From: Comamonas testosteroni
Lineage (GTDB): Bacteria; Pseudomonadota; Gammaproteobacteria; Burkholderiales; Burkholderiaceae_C
NCBI RefSeq assembly: GCF_003569915.1
Contig: NZ_KZ984446.1
Coordinates: 113,309 to 177,308, forward strand
Reading direction: 5' to 3'
Length of the DNA stretch: 64,000 nucleotides
Shown here: positions 8,801-18,607 of the stretch, one piece after another
How positions within the stretch are numbered: position 1 is the first letter of the stretch
How the letters are laid out: every line of letters begins with the position of its first letter
Made by a program: the position numbers and the translations under genes
The notes under the pieces: model-generated
What the model was told of the DNA's origin: nothing
The model's database searches: none
What the model saw: only the letters and a program-made list of their open reading frames with translations

Positions 8801-10945
8801 ATGAAGTTCCGTCAGCCTTCTGGTGCACGCCTGCGCCACAGCTTTCTCTCCCCCTCCCATCTCATGCGCCTGCTGATTGCCGGGCTTGCCCTTGTTGGCA
8901 GTAGCGCCACCTGGGCCGCCAACCCGGTGCAGGCGGTCGATGACCAGTTCATCATCAGCAACGCCCAGAGCGGCAAGGACTGGCCCAGCCACGGCCTGAA
9001 CTATCAGGAAGACCGCTTCAGCCCGCTCAAGCAGATCGACAAAAGCAATGTCAAAAAACTGGGCCTGGCCTGGTCCTATGATCTGGACGCAATTCGCGGT
9101 GTGGAGAGCACGCCCGTGGTCGTCAACGGCGTGATGTATGTGACAGCGCCCTGGAGCGTGGTGCATGCGGTGGACGCCAAAACCGGCAAGCCCCTGTGGA
9201 CCTATGACCCCAAGGTGCCGCGCGAGGGCGGCTACAAGGGCTGCTGCGATGTGGTCAACCGCGGCGTGGCCGTTTACAAGGGCCGCGTCTATGTGGCGTC
9301 TTTTGACGGCAGGCTGATCGCGCTGGACGCTGAGAACGGCAAGGTCGTCTGGGAAAAAGACACGATCGAGGACCGCTCGCGCTCCTACACTATCACCGGC
9401 GCACCTCGTGCCTACAAAGGCAAGATCTACATCGGCAATGGCGGTGGTGAATTTGGCGTGCGCGGCTATGTCAGCGCGTTTGACGCAGATACGGGCGAGC
9501 AGAAATGGCGCTTTTACACCGTGCCCGGCGACCCCTCCAAGCCTTTTGAGGACAAGGCCCAGGAAATGGCGGCCAAGACCTGGGACCCCTCCGGCAAATA
9601 CTGGGAGACCGGCGGCGGCGGCACAGTGTGGAACTCCATGGTGTTCGACCCCGAACTCAACCTCATGTACATCGGCACGGGCAATGGCTCGCCCTGGGCC
9701 CACCTCAAGCGCAGCCCCAAGGGCGGAGACAATCTGTTCCTGGGCTCCATCGTCGCGCTCAACCCCGACACGGGCGAGTACAAATGGCACTTTCAGGAAA
9801 CGCCGGGCGACAACTGGGACTACAACTCGGTCATGGACATCATCCAGGCCGATATCAAGCTCAACGGCAAGCCCCGCAAAGCCTTGCTGCACGCGCCCAA
9901 GAACGGCTTTTTCTATGTGATTGACCGCGAAACAGGCCAGTTCATCTCGGCCAAGAACTTTGTCCCCGTGAACTGGGCCAAGGGCTATACCAAGGACGGC
10001 AAGCTCATTGAAATTCCCGAGGCACGTCTGCCCGACAAGGCGGTGGACGCCGTGCCCGGCCCCTACGGCGCGCACAACTGGCAGCCCATGGCCTATAGCC
10101 CGCAAACCGGGCTGGCCTACATCCCCGGCCAGCATGTGCCCGTCAACCTGATGGATGACCCGCTATGGACTGGTTTCAACACCAACTCACGCGGCGCTTT
10201 CATGGGCATCAATGGCTGGAACACGGCCCGGGTGCTGAATTCCAAGCCCGACATGTCCCGACTGATGGGCAGGCTGATCGCCTGGGACCCGATCAAGCAA
10301 AAAGAGGTCTGGGCCCAGAAGTACCCCACTGCCTGGAATGGCGGCCTGCTGACCACCGCTGGCGGCCTGCTGTTCCAGGGCACGGCCGATGGCCGCTTTG
10401 TGGCCTATGACGCCAAAAACGGCAAGCTGCTATGGCAGTCCCCCGTCAACTCCGGCGTGGTCGCGGCACCGGTGACCTATGAGGTCGATGGCAAGCAATA
10501 TGTCTCCATCGCCGTAGGCTGGGGCGGTGTGTTTGGACTGGCAGCACGCGCCACCAACAACAACACCAAGGGCACGGTCTACACCTATGAGATTGGCGGC
10601 AATGCCCCGGCTCCGGCCATCGCCGTGGCGCCCAAGATGCCACTGGTCAGCGGCCTGAAATATGATCGCGCACTGGTGCCCGAGGGGCTGAACCTCTATG
10701 TCGGCGCCTGCGTGGGCTGCCATGGTGTGCCCGGCGCCAACACCGGCGGGTCGCTGCCCAACCTTGGCTACCTGCCCGCGCCCATGATCGACGACCTCAA
10801 ATCCTTTGTCATCAACGGTCCCGCGACCGCGCGCGGCATGCCCAATTTTGCGGGCAAGCTCAGCGACGACGACGTGCTGAAGATTCGCGCTTTTATTCTG
10901 GAGGCTGCGGCGGGAGCCCAGGCCGCTCAAAACAAGTCAAAATAG
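8801..10945 (+). CDS. PQQ- and haem c-dependent alcohol dehydrogenase (quinohaemoprotein, type II)
   Basis: This 714-residue periplasmic enzyme should oxidise primary alcohols using PQQ and pass electrons through its own haem c. A signal peptide ends near residue 39 (SATWA-AN). The beta-propeller contains the vicinal Cys148-Cys149 pair of quinoprotein dehydrogenases (YKGCCDVVNRG) and repeated tryptophan-docking stretches such as NGKVVWEKD and TGEYKWHF. A C-terminal cytochrome domain carries CVGCH at residues 637-641. Length and domain order match the soluble quinohaemoprotein ethanol dehydrogenase known from Comamonas testosteroni. GGAG lies 8 bases before ATG 8801. No pqq biosynthesis gene is nearby. 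The last residues and the stop overlap a repeat copy. Confidence 0.93.
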   Translation: MKFRQPSGARLRHSFLSPSHLMRLLIAGLALVGSSATWAANPVQAVDDQFIISNAQSGKDWPSHGLNYQEDRFSPLKQIDKSNVKKLGLAWSYDLDAIRGVESTPVVVNGVMYVTAPWSVVHAVDAKTGKPLWTYDPKVPREGGYKGCCDVVNRGVAVYKGRVYVASFDGRLIALDAENGKVVWEKDTIEDRSRSYTITGAPRAYKGKIYIGNGGGEFGVRGYVSAFDADTGEQKWRFYTVPGDPSKPFEDKAQEMAAKTWDPSGKYWETGGGGTVWNSMVFDPELNLMYIGTGNGSPWAHLKRSPKGGDNLFLGSIVALNPDTGEYKWHFQETPGDNWDYNSVMDIIQADIKLNGKPRKALLHAPKNGFFYVIDRETGQFISAKNFVPVNWAKGYTKDGKLIEIPEARLPDKAVDAVPGPYGAHNWQPMAYSPQTGLAYIPGQHVPVNLMDDPLWTGFNTNSRGAFMGINGWNTARVLNSKPDMSRLMGRLIAWDPIKQKEVWAQKYPTAWNGGLLTTAGGLLFQGTADGRFVAYDAKNGKLLWQSPVNSGVVAAPVTYEVDGKQYVSIAVGWGGVFGLAARATNNNTKGTVYTYEIGGNAPAPAIAVAPKMPLVSGLKYDRALVPEGLNLYVGACVGCHGVPGANTGGSLPNLGYLPAPMIDDLKSFVINGPATARGMPNFAGKLSDDDVLKIRAFILEAAAGAQAAQNKSK

Positions 10946-10986
10946 CCTCTAGTCCTTATTCCACATAGGCTAACAGCTATCAAAAA
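10932..10986 (-). repeat. Dispersed ~55-bp repeat, copy 2
   Basis: Read on the minus strand it has the TTGATAGCTG head, the AAGGACTAGAGGC core and the ATTTTGACTTG tail. Its tail overlaps the end of the alcohol dehydrogenase gene and encodes the final residues and the TAG stop. Confidence 0.8.
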
Positions 10987-10987
10987 C

Positions 10988-11020
10988 AAAGCCCGGCAAG
11001 CATTCCACTTGCCGGGCTTT
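10988..11020. terminator. Bidirectional terminator between convergent genes
   Basis: A perfect 13-bp stem, AAAGCCCGGCAAG and its complement around a 7-base loop, lies between the alcohol dehydrogenase gene and the convergent HIBCH-like gene. A-rich and T-rich flanks let it act in both directions. Confidence 0.9.
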
Positions 11021-11041
11021 GTGTTTCAAAGTGCTCCGGGA

Positions 11042-12142
11042 TCAATCCTTGAGCATGGCCAGCGGGTGTGAATGGGCGGGCCAGGGGCTGTCAAAAAAAG
11101 CCTGCCATTGCTCGGTGGATACCTCTTCAATACGTGCAGGATTCCACTGCGGGTTATGGTCCTTATCCACGGCCAGGGCGCGAATGCCTTCAATCGTCTC
11201 GCTCTGGCCGGGGCGCAGATAAAAGCAGTGGCGCACCATATCGCGCTCCATGCGCAGGTCTTCGGCCAGCGTCATCTTGCGTGCGCGGCGAATCTGCTCC
11301 AGCACCACATGCAGCATCAGCGGCGAGCGCTTGCACAGCGTCACTGCCTCCGCCTTGGCCCAGTCGCTGCCTGCCTGCAGAGCCTGTTCGATGGCCGCCA
11401 CGTCGGGTAAGCCAAAGCAGGCATCAATCTCCGCACGGTGCTCCGCAGTCTTGGCATCCACACTCACAAAGCGGGAGCGCACCACGGCAGTCAGGGCTTC
11501 AACATTGGCAAAATCCGTGCTCGCCAGCGTCTCCCACAGATCTGCCTGCTGATCGCTGGGAATGCAGCCATCGGCCAGACCAAAGGCCACGGCGTCACCC
11601 GCGCCAATGGTGTCGCCCGTCAGCGCCAGCCATTCACCCACTGCGCCGGGGCAGCGCGAGAGAAAGTAGCCACCGCCCACATCGGGGAACAGGCCAATCG
11701 CTGTTTCGGGCATGGCCATCTTGGTGCGCTCGGTCACGATGCGCAGCGTGCCGCCCTGGCTGATGCCCATGCCGCCGCCCATCACAATGCCGTCCATAAA
11801 CGCGATATAGGGCTTGCCCAGCGTGTGAATCAGGTGGTTGAGTGCGTATTCCTCGGTGAAAAAATCTTCAAGCTGAGGGTTGCCATTGCTGCCCGCCGCA
11901 TGCAGAAAGCGAATGTCGCCGCCCGCGCAAAATGCACCAAACACCCCGTCCTTGTTGCTGCCGCGAATGGCCACGCCCAAAATGGCATCGTCTTTCTGCC
12001 ACGCCAGCAGCAACGCCAGCAGGTCACGCACCATGCCCAGCGACAGCGCATTGAGCGCCTTGGGGCGGTTGAGCGTAATCATGCCCAGCTTGCCGCGTAC
12101 TTCGGCAATCACATCGGGCGAGGTCGCGATGGGGGTCGTCAT
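11042..12142 (-). CDS. Enoyl-CoA hydratase/isomerase family protein, 3-hydroxyisobutyryl-CoA hydrolase-like
   Basis: This 366-residue crotonase-fold protein matches the HIBCH subgroup by length and motifs. AFCAGGDIRFL forms the oxyanion-hole region and PETAIGLFPDVGGGYFLSR contains the Glu and Asp used by 3-hydroxyisobutyryl-CoA hydrolases. The expected reaction is hydrolysis of 3-hydroxyisobutyryl-CoA in valine breakdown, in the cytoplasm. AAGGAG lies 8 bases before ATG 12142. No other valine-catabolism gene is adjacent, so the substrate is inferred from the family. An enoyl-CoA hydratase role is possible but less likely given the C-terminal extension. Confidence 0.85.
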   Translation of the reverse strand: MTTPIATSPDVIAEVRGKLGMITLNRPKALNALSLGMVRDLLALLLAWQKDDAILGVAIRGSNKDGVFGAFCAGGDIRFLHAAGSNGNPQLEDFFTEEYALNHLIHTLGKPYIAFMDGIVMGGGMGISQGGTLRIVTERTKMAMPETAIGLFPDVGGGYFLSRCPGAVGEWLALTGDTIGAGDAVAFGLADGCIPSDQQADLWETLASTDFANVEALTAVVRSRFVSVDAKTAEHRAEIDACFGLPDVAAIEQALQAGSDWAKAEAVTLCKRSPLMLHVVLEQIRRARKMTLAEDLRMERDMVRHCFYLRPGQSETIEGIRALAVDKDHNPQWNPARIEEVSTEQWQAFFDSPWPAHSHPLAMLKD

Positions 12143-12358
12143 TGTCTGTTGCTCCTTGAATCTCGATCATGAGGCCTGCGCATTGCCGCGTCGGCCGGAT
12201 GGGCTGCAATTATGCGGGGCCGCAATGCGCAGCCTGGGACAAGGATGTGACAAATACAGCCATGCACGCCTCGGCAAAAGCCTTACTGGCCGCAGCGGTG
12301 GCTAATATAGAGAGCCTTGAAGGCCATCTGATCGATAAGCAGCCTTCCGCCTCGTTTC

Positions 12359-12793
12359 ATGACAGATCTGCCACCGCCTTCCAACCCGTCCAGCAAGGAC
12401 AACAACCCAGAGCCCAAGCCTCTTTCCGCACCGCTGCGCTATCTGCTCATCGGCTTTGCGCTGCTGTGCGTGGTTCTGGGGCTGATCGGTGCCGTCGTGC
12501 CGGGCATGCCCACCACCGTTTTCATTTTGATGGCGGCCTGGGCGGCCGTGCGTAGCTCACCTCGGCTGCATCGCTGGCTCTATGCCCACCGCATCTTTGG
12601 CCCGCTGCTACGCAACTGGGATGCAGGCGGCAAAATCAGCCGCCACACCAAGTGGACGGCCACCGCCAGCATGATGCTGAGCGCGGCGGTGATTCTTTAT
12701 TTCTCCCACAAGCCCTGGCTGACGGCCATGACGCTCAGCATCATGGGCTGCGTTCTGCTGTGGCTGTGGCTCAGGCCCGAGCCTGAGCGGTAA
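12359..12793 (+). CDS. YbaN-family (DUF454) inner-membrane protein
   Basis: This 144-residue protein has a polar N-terminus followed by a hydrophobic helix (about 25-58), then the family segment WAAVRSSPRLHRWLYAHRIFGPLLRNWDAGG and two further hydrophobic stretches near the C-terminus. This pattern fits the YbaN/DUF454 family of small inner-membrane proteins of unknown function. The start codon lacks a strong ribosome binding site. The gene is convergent with the Bug-protein gene, with 16 bp between stops. Confidence 0.8.
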   Translation: MTDLPPPSNPSSKDNNPEPKPLSAPLRYLLIGFALLCVVLGLIGAVVPGMPTTVFILMAAWAAVRSSPRLHRWLYAHRIFGPLLRNWDAGGKISRHTKWTATASMMLSAAVILYFSHKPWLTAMTLSIMGCVLLWLWLRPEPER

Positions 12794-12809
12794 ATGGGCT
12801 GCGTGCCAC

Positions 12810-13796
12810 TCACAGCTTGAGGGCGCTGGCAATGGCCTGGTAGTTTTGTTCTTCCGTACGCAGAAAGCTGCCGAACTCGCCACTGCTTCTGAACGCCGTC
12901 TCGAAGCCCAGCGCGTCCAGCTGGCGCACAAAGCTCGCATCCTTGAGCATCGCTGCCAGCTCGTCAGACAGGGAATAGGCCAACTCGGCAGGCGCTCCAC
13001 GGGGCAGGAAAACACCCTGCCAATACTCCACGCTGCGGCCCGTGACGCCTTTTTCCTGCAAAGTGGGCACATCCGGAAACTTCATTGACCGCTGGCTCGA
13101 TGCAATACCCAGAACACGCAGCTTTCTGTTCTGGATGTAAGGCGCCACCGGAGCCAGCCCCGCAAACAACAAATCCACCTGATGCCCCAGCAGGCTGGCT
13201 GTCGCTGTCGAGGCGCCGCTATAGGGAATATGCACCAGGCCCACGCCCAGGTCCTTGCTCAGCCGGTCTCCGACCAGATGCTGCAGGCTGCCGATGCCGG
13301 AAGAGGCAAAACTCAGCCCTTGCGGATTCTTCGCCGCAGCACCTGCGATATCGCTCACCTGATGGATGCCCGACTCATTCGTCGTCACCAGAACCAGCGG
13401 AGAAAACGAAATCTTGGCCACCGGCACCAGTCCCGCAACGCCGCTGGAGCGCAGGCTTTTGTTGTAGATCCGGTTGACAAATATCTCGCCCGGCGACGCC
13501 AGCAGCAGCGTATTGCCATCCGCCCGGGCCTGCGCCACATAAGCGGCTGCAATGCCACCGCCCGCACCAGCCCGGTTCTCCACATAGACGGGACGCTGCA
13601 ATCTCTCGGCCAGCTTAGCGGCCACGGCGCGGGCCAGCGTATCCATGGCGCCGCCTGCCCCAAAGCCCACAATGATTCTGACGGGCCTCGCGCTTGGGGA
13701 AGCCAGCGCGAGGGACGAGCACAGCCACAGCCCCGCCAGCACGGCGCAGCATCTGATCACCATGGCAGATTTCAGCAGGCGCGATAGCGAGGGCAT
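12810..13796 (-). CDS. Bug-family (TctC-type) periplasmic solute-binding protein
   Basis: This 328-residue protein has a signal peptide ending near SLALA-SPSA, then the Bug-family opening PVRIIVGFGAGGAMDTLARAV and ENRAGAGGGIAA, which shape the ligand pocket. Such proteins capture carboxylates or related small molecules for tripartite tricarboxylate transporters; as is common in Burkholderiales there is no transporter gene nearby, so it is an orphan. I chose ATG 13796 with GGTGAG just before it. The gene follows the cysQ stop directly, so the two may be co-transcribed; the ligand is unknown. Confidence 0.87.
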   Translation of the reverse strand: MPSLSRLLKSAMVIRCCAVLAGLWLCSSLALASPSARPVRIIVGFGAGGAMDTLARAVAAKLAERLQRPVYVENRAGAGGGIAAAYVAQARADGNTLLLASPGEIFVNRIYNKSLRSSGVAGLVPVAKISFSPLVLVTTNESGIHQVSDIAGAAAKNPQGLSFASSGIGSLQHLVGDRLSKDLGVGLVHIPYSGASTATASLLGHQVDLLFAGLAPVAPYIQNRKLRVLGIASSQRSMKFPDVPTLQEKGVTGRSVEYWQGVFLPRGAPAELAYSLSDELAAMLKDASFVRQLDALGFETAFRSSGEFGSFLRTEEQNYQAIASALKL

Positions 13797-13811
13797 GAGG
13801 CTCACCGGCAA

Positions 13812-14585
13812 TCAGCAAAAATGCTGGGAGCAGGCATAGAAGTGCGGATTGCTCAAATCCTGCTTGCCATAGCGCAGCACCTCTCCAGCCAAAGTGTGAA
13901 TCTGCCCGCCTGCCGCAACCAGCACCGCATGACCAGCGGCGATGTCCCACTCCATGGTTCGCCCCAGACGTGGGTAGAGATCGGCCTCCCCCTCTGCTAC
14001 CAGGCAAATCTTCAGTGATGAGCCCGCACTCTTGAGCGAGCGCACCAATCGGCCATTGAGAAACGCGTCCAGCGCATCGGCATCGCCGTGCGAGCGGCTG
14101 GCCACCACATCCAGTCCTTCGGCAGGAATGCTGCGGCACACGATGGCCTCCCGCTTTCCTCCCACCTCCAGCCATGCGCCCTGCTCCAGGGAGCCCGCAT
14201 ACATACGGTCCAGGGCCGGAGCAAACACCACGCCCAGCACCGGGCAGCCATCCTCAATCAGCGCAATGTTGACGGTGAACTCGCCATTGCGGTTGATGAA
14301 CTCCTTGGTGCCATCGAGCGGGTCCACCAGCCAGAAGCGCTGCCCCATCTCTGGCACATAACCCGCCGCAGCGGCTTCTTCAGAAACCACAGGAATATGC
14401 GGCTGCAAGGCCTTCAGCCGTTCAAGAATCAGACGCTCGGCGCGCTCGTCGGCCTCGGTCACGGGCGACGCATCTTCCTTGCCACGCACTTCAAAGTCCG
14501 AGCGGTAAATCTCCATGATCAATGCACCCGCTTCACGGGTGATGTCCATCACGTTCTCAAGCAGCGCGCCCTGGGTCTGAGTCAC
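13812..14585 (-). CDS. cysQ: 3'(2'),5'-bisphosphate nucleotidase CysQ
   Basis: This 257-residue protein belongs to the inositol-monophosphatase fold. It should hydrolyse 3'-phosphoadenosine 5'-phosphate (PAP), the by-product of PAPS-dependent reactions, to AMP. The metal-binding signature is complete: SEEAAAAG with its Glu, DPLDGTKEF, and the C-terminal EWDIAAGHAV. GGAG is visible just before ATG 14585. The gene is divergent from the cysD-cysNC operon and shares a 123-bp promoter region with it, matching a role in PAPS metabolism. The stop is followed within about 15 bp by the start of the Bug-protein gene. Confidence 0.93.
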   Translation of the reverse strand: MTQTQGALLENVMDITREAGALIMEIYRSDFEVRGKEDASPVTEADERAERLILERLKALQPHIPVVSEEAAAAGYVPEMGQRFWLVDPLDGTKEFINRNGEFTVNIALIEDGCPVLGVVFAPALDRMYAGSLEQGAWLEVGGKREAIVCRSIPAEGLDVVASRSHGDADALDAFLNGRLVRSLKSAGSSLKICLVAEGEADLYPRLGRTMEWDIAAGHAVLVAAGGQIHTLAGEVLRYGKQDLSNPHFYACSQHFC

Positions 14586-14619
14586 AAAAATCTCCTGTGT
14601 TGTTCTTGATGTGGTCCGT

Positions 14620-14635
14620 TTGGCCTATGCGCCAA
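14620..14635. promoter_or_regulatory. Dyad in the cysQ / HTH-cysD divergent intergenic region
   Basis: An imperfect inverted repeat, TTGGC then a 6-base spacer then GCCAA, lies in the 123-bp gap between two divergent sulfur genes. It is a plausible operator, but no family of regulator can be named from it. Confidence 0.3.
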
Positions 14636-14708
14636 ATTGTGGACAAGCGGACAGTAAATGCATTCAGACATTTGCCAATCAGCGAGCAGATGTTTAACAG
14701 GAGTTTGC

Positions 14709-16622
14709 ATGGCCATCGGCAAGAAGCTATCCGTTCAAGAGATCAATCCCCTGCGCATTCAGGCCGTGAAACTGCGGCTTGAAGGCAAGACACTCAAGGA
14801 GATTGGCCTGGCGACCGGGCTTTCCACGCCCACCATCATCTCGGCCCACAAAGCCTGGCAGGAAGGTGGCTGGAGCGCCGTACCCATTCGCGAGCGCGGC
14901 CGCAAGCCCGGTGAAGGACGCACCCTGTCGGCCATGCAGGAGCAGGACATCTATGTGCAACTGGTCAGCACCCAGCCCGCCGACCACGGCCTGCCTTTTT
15001 TGCTGTGGCAGCTTGAAGCCATGCAGCAGTTGATCCAGCAGCGCCAGCAGTTTGACCTTCCGGAGCGCACCACGGCCCAATACCTGCAGCGCTGGAACCT
15101 CAATGCCGACCGCCCCATCAAGCGCATGCAGCAAGCCTCCAGCGCCGTACAGCGCTGGTACGCCAGCACCTATCTGGACATCTGCGATCAGGCCCGAAAG
15201 GAAAATGCCAGCATTGTCTGGATCGACGACTTTGGCGCCCACAACAACTGCCCTGGCCGCCTCAGACATGGCATTTTGCGAGCCGTCAACAATCGCGGCA
15301 AAGTGCTCTGGCAACCTTATGAGGGCAGTCTGCGGGCTGCACATCTGGAAGATTTTTTTGATCGCCTGCAGCGCTCTAGTGACTGCAAGCTCTTTGCACT
15401 GCTGCCAGCCATGCAGTGGCAGCGGGCCGCAACTTTTTCATCGCTGTCCAGCGATCGCAGCGACCGCCTGCGCCTGTTTCATTTGCCTGCCGCCACCGAG
15501 ATGCTGGTGCAATCCCACGAACTGGCCGACAGCATTTCAAAAACTGCGCAAAGCCTTATTTCCGCACCTCCCCCCCCACCCAGAGAAACCCCTAAGCCCG
15601 CCATTCTCGACCCTATGGCGGCCATGGCGCAGCAGCTTCTAAAACATCAATTCGCGCAAAAATTTGATTTAACGCACTCCTACAGTTCGAAGCACCAAAA
15701 ACAAAAAACCAAGGAGAAATCTGTGGTGCTTACCCATTTGCAACGGCTCGAAGCCGAAAGCATTCAAGCCATGCGCGAGGTTGTTGCCGAGGCAGAAAAC
15801 CCCGTCATGCTTTACTCCATCGGCAAGGACAGTGCAGTCATGCTGCACCTGGCCATGAAGGCGTTCTACCCCGCCAAGCCACCCTTCCCATTGCTGCACG
15901 TCGACACGACCTGGAAGTTCCAGGACATGTATCGCTTTCGCGATCAAATGGCTGCCAAGCTCGGCATGGATCTGCTGGTCCATATCAACCCCGAAGGTCT
16001 TGAAATGGGCATCAGCCCCTTCAAGCACGGCTCGGCCATCCATACCGATGTGATGAAGACCGAAGGCCTGAAGCAAGCCCTCGACAAATACGGCTTTGAC
16101 GCCGCCTTTGGTGGCGCACGCCGCGACGAAGAAAAGTCCCGCGCCAAAGAACGCATCTTCTCGTTCCGTTCAGACCAGCACCGCTGGGACCCCAAGAACC
16201 AGCGCCCCGAGCTCTGGCACCTCTACAACGCACGCAAGAACAAGGGCGAATCGATCCGCGTGTTCCCGCTGTCCAACTGGACCGAGCTGGACATCTGGCA
16301 ATACATCTATCTGGAAAACATTCCAATCGTTCCACTGTACTTCTCGGCCCCGCGCCCCGTAGTGGAGCGCGACGGCACGCTGATCATGGTCGATGACGAC
16401 CGCATGCCACTCAAGAGCGGCGAAGTGCCCATGATGCGCAATGTGCGCTTCCGCACGCTGGGTTGCTACCCGCTGACCGGTGCCGTCGAATCCGACGCCA
16501 ACACTCTGCCCAAGATCATTCAGGAAATGCTGCTGACCCGCACCTCGGAGAGACAGGGCCGGATGATCGACCACGACTCGGCCGCATCCATGGAAAAGAA
16601 GAAGCAAGAGGGGTATTTCTGA
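14709..16622 (+). CDS. Transposase-like HTH protein fused in frame to sulfate adenylyltransferase subunit CysD
   Basis: A single uninterrupted frame of 637 codons starts at ATG 14709, preceded by CAGGAG, and ends with the cysD stop. Residues about 14-60 form a helix-turn-helix ([16 protein letters not shown]). Residues about 70-165 look like the second winged helix of IS630-family transposases ([12 protein letters not shown], then [17 protein letters not shown]). Around residue 176 a DDE-like strand [10 protein letters not shown] remains, but the later DN-x-x-H and NPIE motifs are absent, so it should not be an active transposase. Residues 339-637 are CysD. A strong internal ribosome binding site suggests CysD is also made separately. 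The extension may be a domesticated regulator or a neighbour that lost its stop. Confidence 0.7.
   Translation: MAIGKKLSVQEINPLRIQAVKLRLEGKTLKEIGLATGLSTPTIISAHKAWQEGGWSAVPIRERGRKPGEGRTLSAMQEQDIYVQLVSTQPADHGLPFLLWQLEAMQQLIQQRQQFDLPERTTAQYLQRWNLNADRPIKRMQQASSAVQRWYASTYLDICDQARKENASIVWIDDFGAHNNCPGRLRHGILRAVNNRGKVLWQPYEGSLRAAHLEDFFDRLQRSSDCKLFALLPAMQWQRAATFSSLSSDRSDRLRLFHLPAATEMLVQSHELADSISKTAQSLISAPPPPPRETPKPAILDPMAAMAQQLLKHQFAQKFDLTHSYSSKHQKQKTKEKSVVLTHLQRLEAESIQAMREVVAEAENPVMLYSIGKDSAVMLHLAMKAFYPAKPPFPLLHVDTTWKFQDMYRFRDQMAAKLGMDLLVHINPEGLEMGISPFKHGSAIHTDVMKTEGLKQALDKYGFDAAFGGARRDEEKSRAKERIFSFRSDQHRWDPKNQRPELWHLYNARKNKGESIRVFPLSNWTELDIWQYIYLENIPIVPLYFSAPRPVVERDGTLIMVDDDRMPLKSGEVPMMRNVRFRTLGCYPLTGAVESDANTLPKIIQEMLLTRTSERQGRMIDHDSAASMEKKKQEGYF
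15711..15716 (+). promoter_or_regulatory. Ribosome binding site for an internal cysD start
   Basis: AAGGAG lies 6 bases before GTG 15723 inside the long frame. It is the reason to think that free CysD is translated independently of the upstream transposase-like segment. Confidence 0.7.
15723..16622 (+). CDS. cysD: Sulfate adenylyltransferase subunit 2
   Basis: From GTG 15723 the product is 299 residues, close to the usual ~302 of CysD. With CysN it forms ATP sulfurylase, which makes adenosine 5'-phosphosulfate from sulfate and ATP. The PP-loop motif [16 protein letters not shown], the segment [15 protein letters not shown] and the C-terminal [12 protein letters not shown] are all intact. The stop TGA shares one base with the cysNC ATG (TGATG), so the two are translationally coupled. 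The same frame is open upstream for another 338 codons (see the fused entry). A sulfur-assimilation or PAPS-supply role is clear from the neighbours. Confidence 0.95.
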   Translation: MVLTHLQRLEAESIQAMREVVAEAENPVMLYSIGKDSAVMLHLAMKAFYPAKPPFPLLHVDTTWKFQDMYRFRDQMAAKLGMDLLVHINPEGLEMGISPFKHGSAIHTDVMKTEGLKQALDKYGFDAAFGGARRDEEKSRAKERIFSFRSDQHRWDPKNQRPELWHLYNARKNKGESIRVFPLSNWTELDIWQYIYLENIPIVPLYFSAPRPVVERDGTLIMVDDDRMPLKSGEVPMMRNVRFRTLGCYPLTGAVESDANTLPKIIQEMLLTRTSERQGRMIDHDSAASMEKKKQEGYF

Positions 16623-18535
16623 TGTCACATGTATCCACACTCATTTCCGAAGATATCGAGAAATACCTCAAGGTCCATGAGCAGAAAAGCCTGCTGCGCT
16701 TTATCACCTGCGGCAGCGTGGACGACGGCAAGAGCACCTTGATCGGCCGACTGCTGTATGAGTCCAAGATGCTGTTTGAAGACCAGATGGAAGCCCTGGT
16801 TGTTGACTCCAAAAAGGTCGGTACACAAGGCGGCGAGCTGGACTTTGCCCTGCTGGTCGACGGTCTGGCTGCCGAACGCGAGCAAGGCATCACCATCGAT
16901 GTGGCCTACCGTTTCTTCTCGACCGATCAGCGCAAGTTCATCGTGGCCGACACCCCCGGCCATGAGCAATACACGCGCAATATGGTCACGGGTGCATCGA
17001 CGGCTGACGTGGCCGTGGTGATGATCGATGCCCGCCGCGGTGTGCTGACCCAGTCCAAGCGCCATAGCTATCTGGCGTCGCTGATCGGCATTCGCAAAAT
17101 CGTGCTGGCCGTCAACAAGATGGACTTGATGGAGTATTCCGAAAAAGTCTACAACGACATCGTTGCCGACTATCGCGAGTTCGCCAAAAAGATCGGACTG
17201 GAAGACATCACCGCCATTCCCATGTCGGCCCTGCGCGGTGACAACATCACCGAACAGAGCGAGCACATGCCCTGGTACCACGGCACCACACTGATGGGGT
17301 ACCTGGAAACCGTGGAAATTGACGAAGCGCGCCAGCAAAAACTGCCCTTCCGTATGCCTGTGCAATGGGTCAACCGCCCTAACCTGGACTTCCGTGGTTT
17401 TGCCGGTTGCATTGCCAGCGGCCAGATTCACCCCGGTGATCCCGTGCGCATTCTGCCCAGCGGCCGTGTCACCAAGGTGGCGCGCATCGTTACGCAAGAC
17501 GGTGATTTGCAGCAGGCTGTTGCAGGCCAGTCCATTACGCTGACGCTAGCCGATGAAGTCGATTGCAGCCGAGGTGATGTGATTGCGATCGCTGATTCGC
17601 CTTCTGATGTGGCAGATCAATTCCAGGTCACGCTGATCTGGATGCATGAGCAGCCCATGCTGGGTGGTCGCCCCTATCTGATGAAGATTGGTGGCAAGAC
17701 GGTTCCCGTCACGTTTGCGGCGCCCAAGTACAAGATCAACGTCAACACGCTGGAGCACTTGGCCGCCAAGGAGCTGGCACTCAATGAAATTGGTGTCTGC
17801 AATCTCTCGAGCAGCCAGCCTATCGCCTTTGACGCCTACAAGGACAACCGCGAAACCGGCAGCTTTATCCTGATTGATCGCCTCTCCAACGCCACCGTGG
17901 GTGCGGGTCTGATCGACTTTTCGCTGCGCCGCTCGCAAAACATTCATGTCCAGCACGTGAACGTGAACCAGCAAGCACGCTCTGAGCGTCTGCAACAAAA
18001 GCCTGCACTGCTGTGGTTCACCGGCTTGTCGGGCGCGGGTAAATCAACCATCGCCAATCTGCTGGAAACCAGCTTGCATGCACGTGGACGTCACACCTAT
18101 CTGCTGGACGGTGACAACGTGCGCCACGGCCTGAACCGAGACCTGGGGTTCACCGATGCTGACCGTGTGGAAAACATCCGCCGCGTGGCTGAAGTGGGCA
18201 AGCTGTTTGTGGATGCCGGCCTGATCACCATCACGGCATTTATCTCGCCCTTCCAGGCGGAGCGCGAAATGGCCCGCAAACTGGTGAATGACAGCGAGTT
18301 TCTGGAAGTGTTCATCGACACGCCGCTGGCCGTGGCTGAAGAGCGCGATCCCAAGGGCCTCTACAAAAAAGTGCGACGCGGCGAACTCAAGAACTTCACG
18401 GGGATCGACTCGCCGTTTGAAGCGCCGGAGAACCCCGACATCCACATCTCCACCACAGCACTGACGGCGCAGGAGGCCGTGAACAAGATCATCGCCGAGC
18501 TGGTGGCTCGCGGAATCATTGCCGATGAAAGCTAA
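16622..18535 (+). CDS. cysNC: Bifunctional sulfate adenylyltransferase subunit 1 / adenylylsulfate kinase
   Basis: This 637-residue fusion has an N-terminal CysN GTPase (G1 [33 protein letters not shown]) with its beta-barrel domains to about residue 450. A C-terminal CysC APS kinase follows: P-loop GLSGAGKST near residue 467, [10 protein letters not shown] and the phospho-acceptor region ISPFQAER. Together with CysD it converts sulfate to APS and on to PAPS. The presence of an APS kinase matters because many betaproteobacteria reduce APS directly. PAPS made here could serve the sulfotransferase encoded 1.2 kb downstream. A terminator-like hairpin follows at 18565. Confidence 0.96.
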   Translation: MSHVSTLISEDIEKYLKVHEQKSLLRFITCGSVDDGKSTLIGRLLYESKMLFEDQMEALVVDSKKVGTQGGELDFALLVDGLAAEREQGITIDVAYRFFSTDQRKFIVADTPGHEQYTRNMVTGASTADVAVVMIDARRGVLTQSKRHSYLASLIGIRKIVLAVNKMDLMEYSEKVYNDIVADYREFAKKIGLEDITAIPMSALRGDNITEQSEHMPWYHGTTLMGYLETVEIDEARQQKLPFRMPVQWVNRPNLDFRGFAGCIASGQIHPGDPVRILPSGRVTKVARIVTQDGDLQQAVAGQSITLTLADEVDCSRGDVIAIADSPSDVADQFQVTLIWMHEQPMLGGRPYLMKIGGKTVPVTFAAPKYKINVNTLEHLAAKELALNEIGVCNLSSSQPIAFDAYKDNRETGSFILIDRLSNATVGAGLIDFSLRRSQNIHVQHVNVNQQARSERLQQKPALLWFTGLSGAGKSTIANLLETSLHARGRHTYLLDGDNVRHGLNRDLGFTDADRVENIRRVAEVGKLFVDAGLITITAFISPFQAEREMARKLVNDSEFLEVFIDTPLAVAEERDPKGLYKKVRRGELKNFTGIDSPFEAPENPDIHISTTALTAQEAVNKIIAELVARGIIADES

Positions 18536-18564
18536 GGCGAAGAAATCAGCGACGAACTGAAACT

Positions 18565-18595
18565 GCGCGTTGCGAGCCCAGCAACGCGCCCTTTT
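18565..18595 (+). terminator. Rho-independent terminator after cysNC
   Basis: A 9-bp stem GCGCGTTGC/GCAACGCGC with a 7-base loop is followed by CCTTTT, 29 bp after the cysNC stop. It separates the cysDNC unit from the DUF1214-sulfotransferase operon, though read-through is possible. Confidence 0.75.
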
Positions 18596-18607
18596 CACCT
18601 TTCATAC

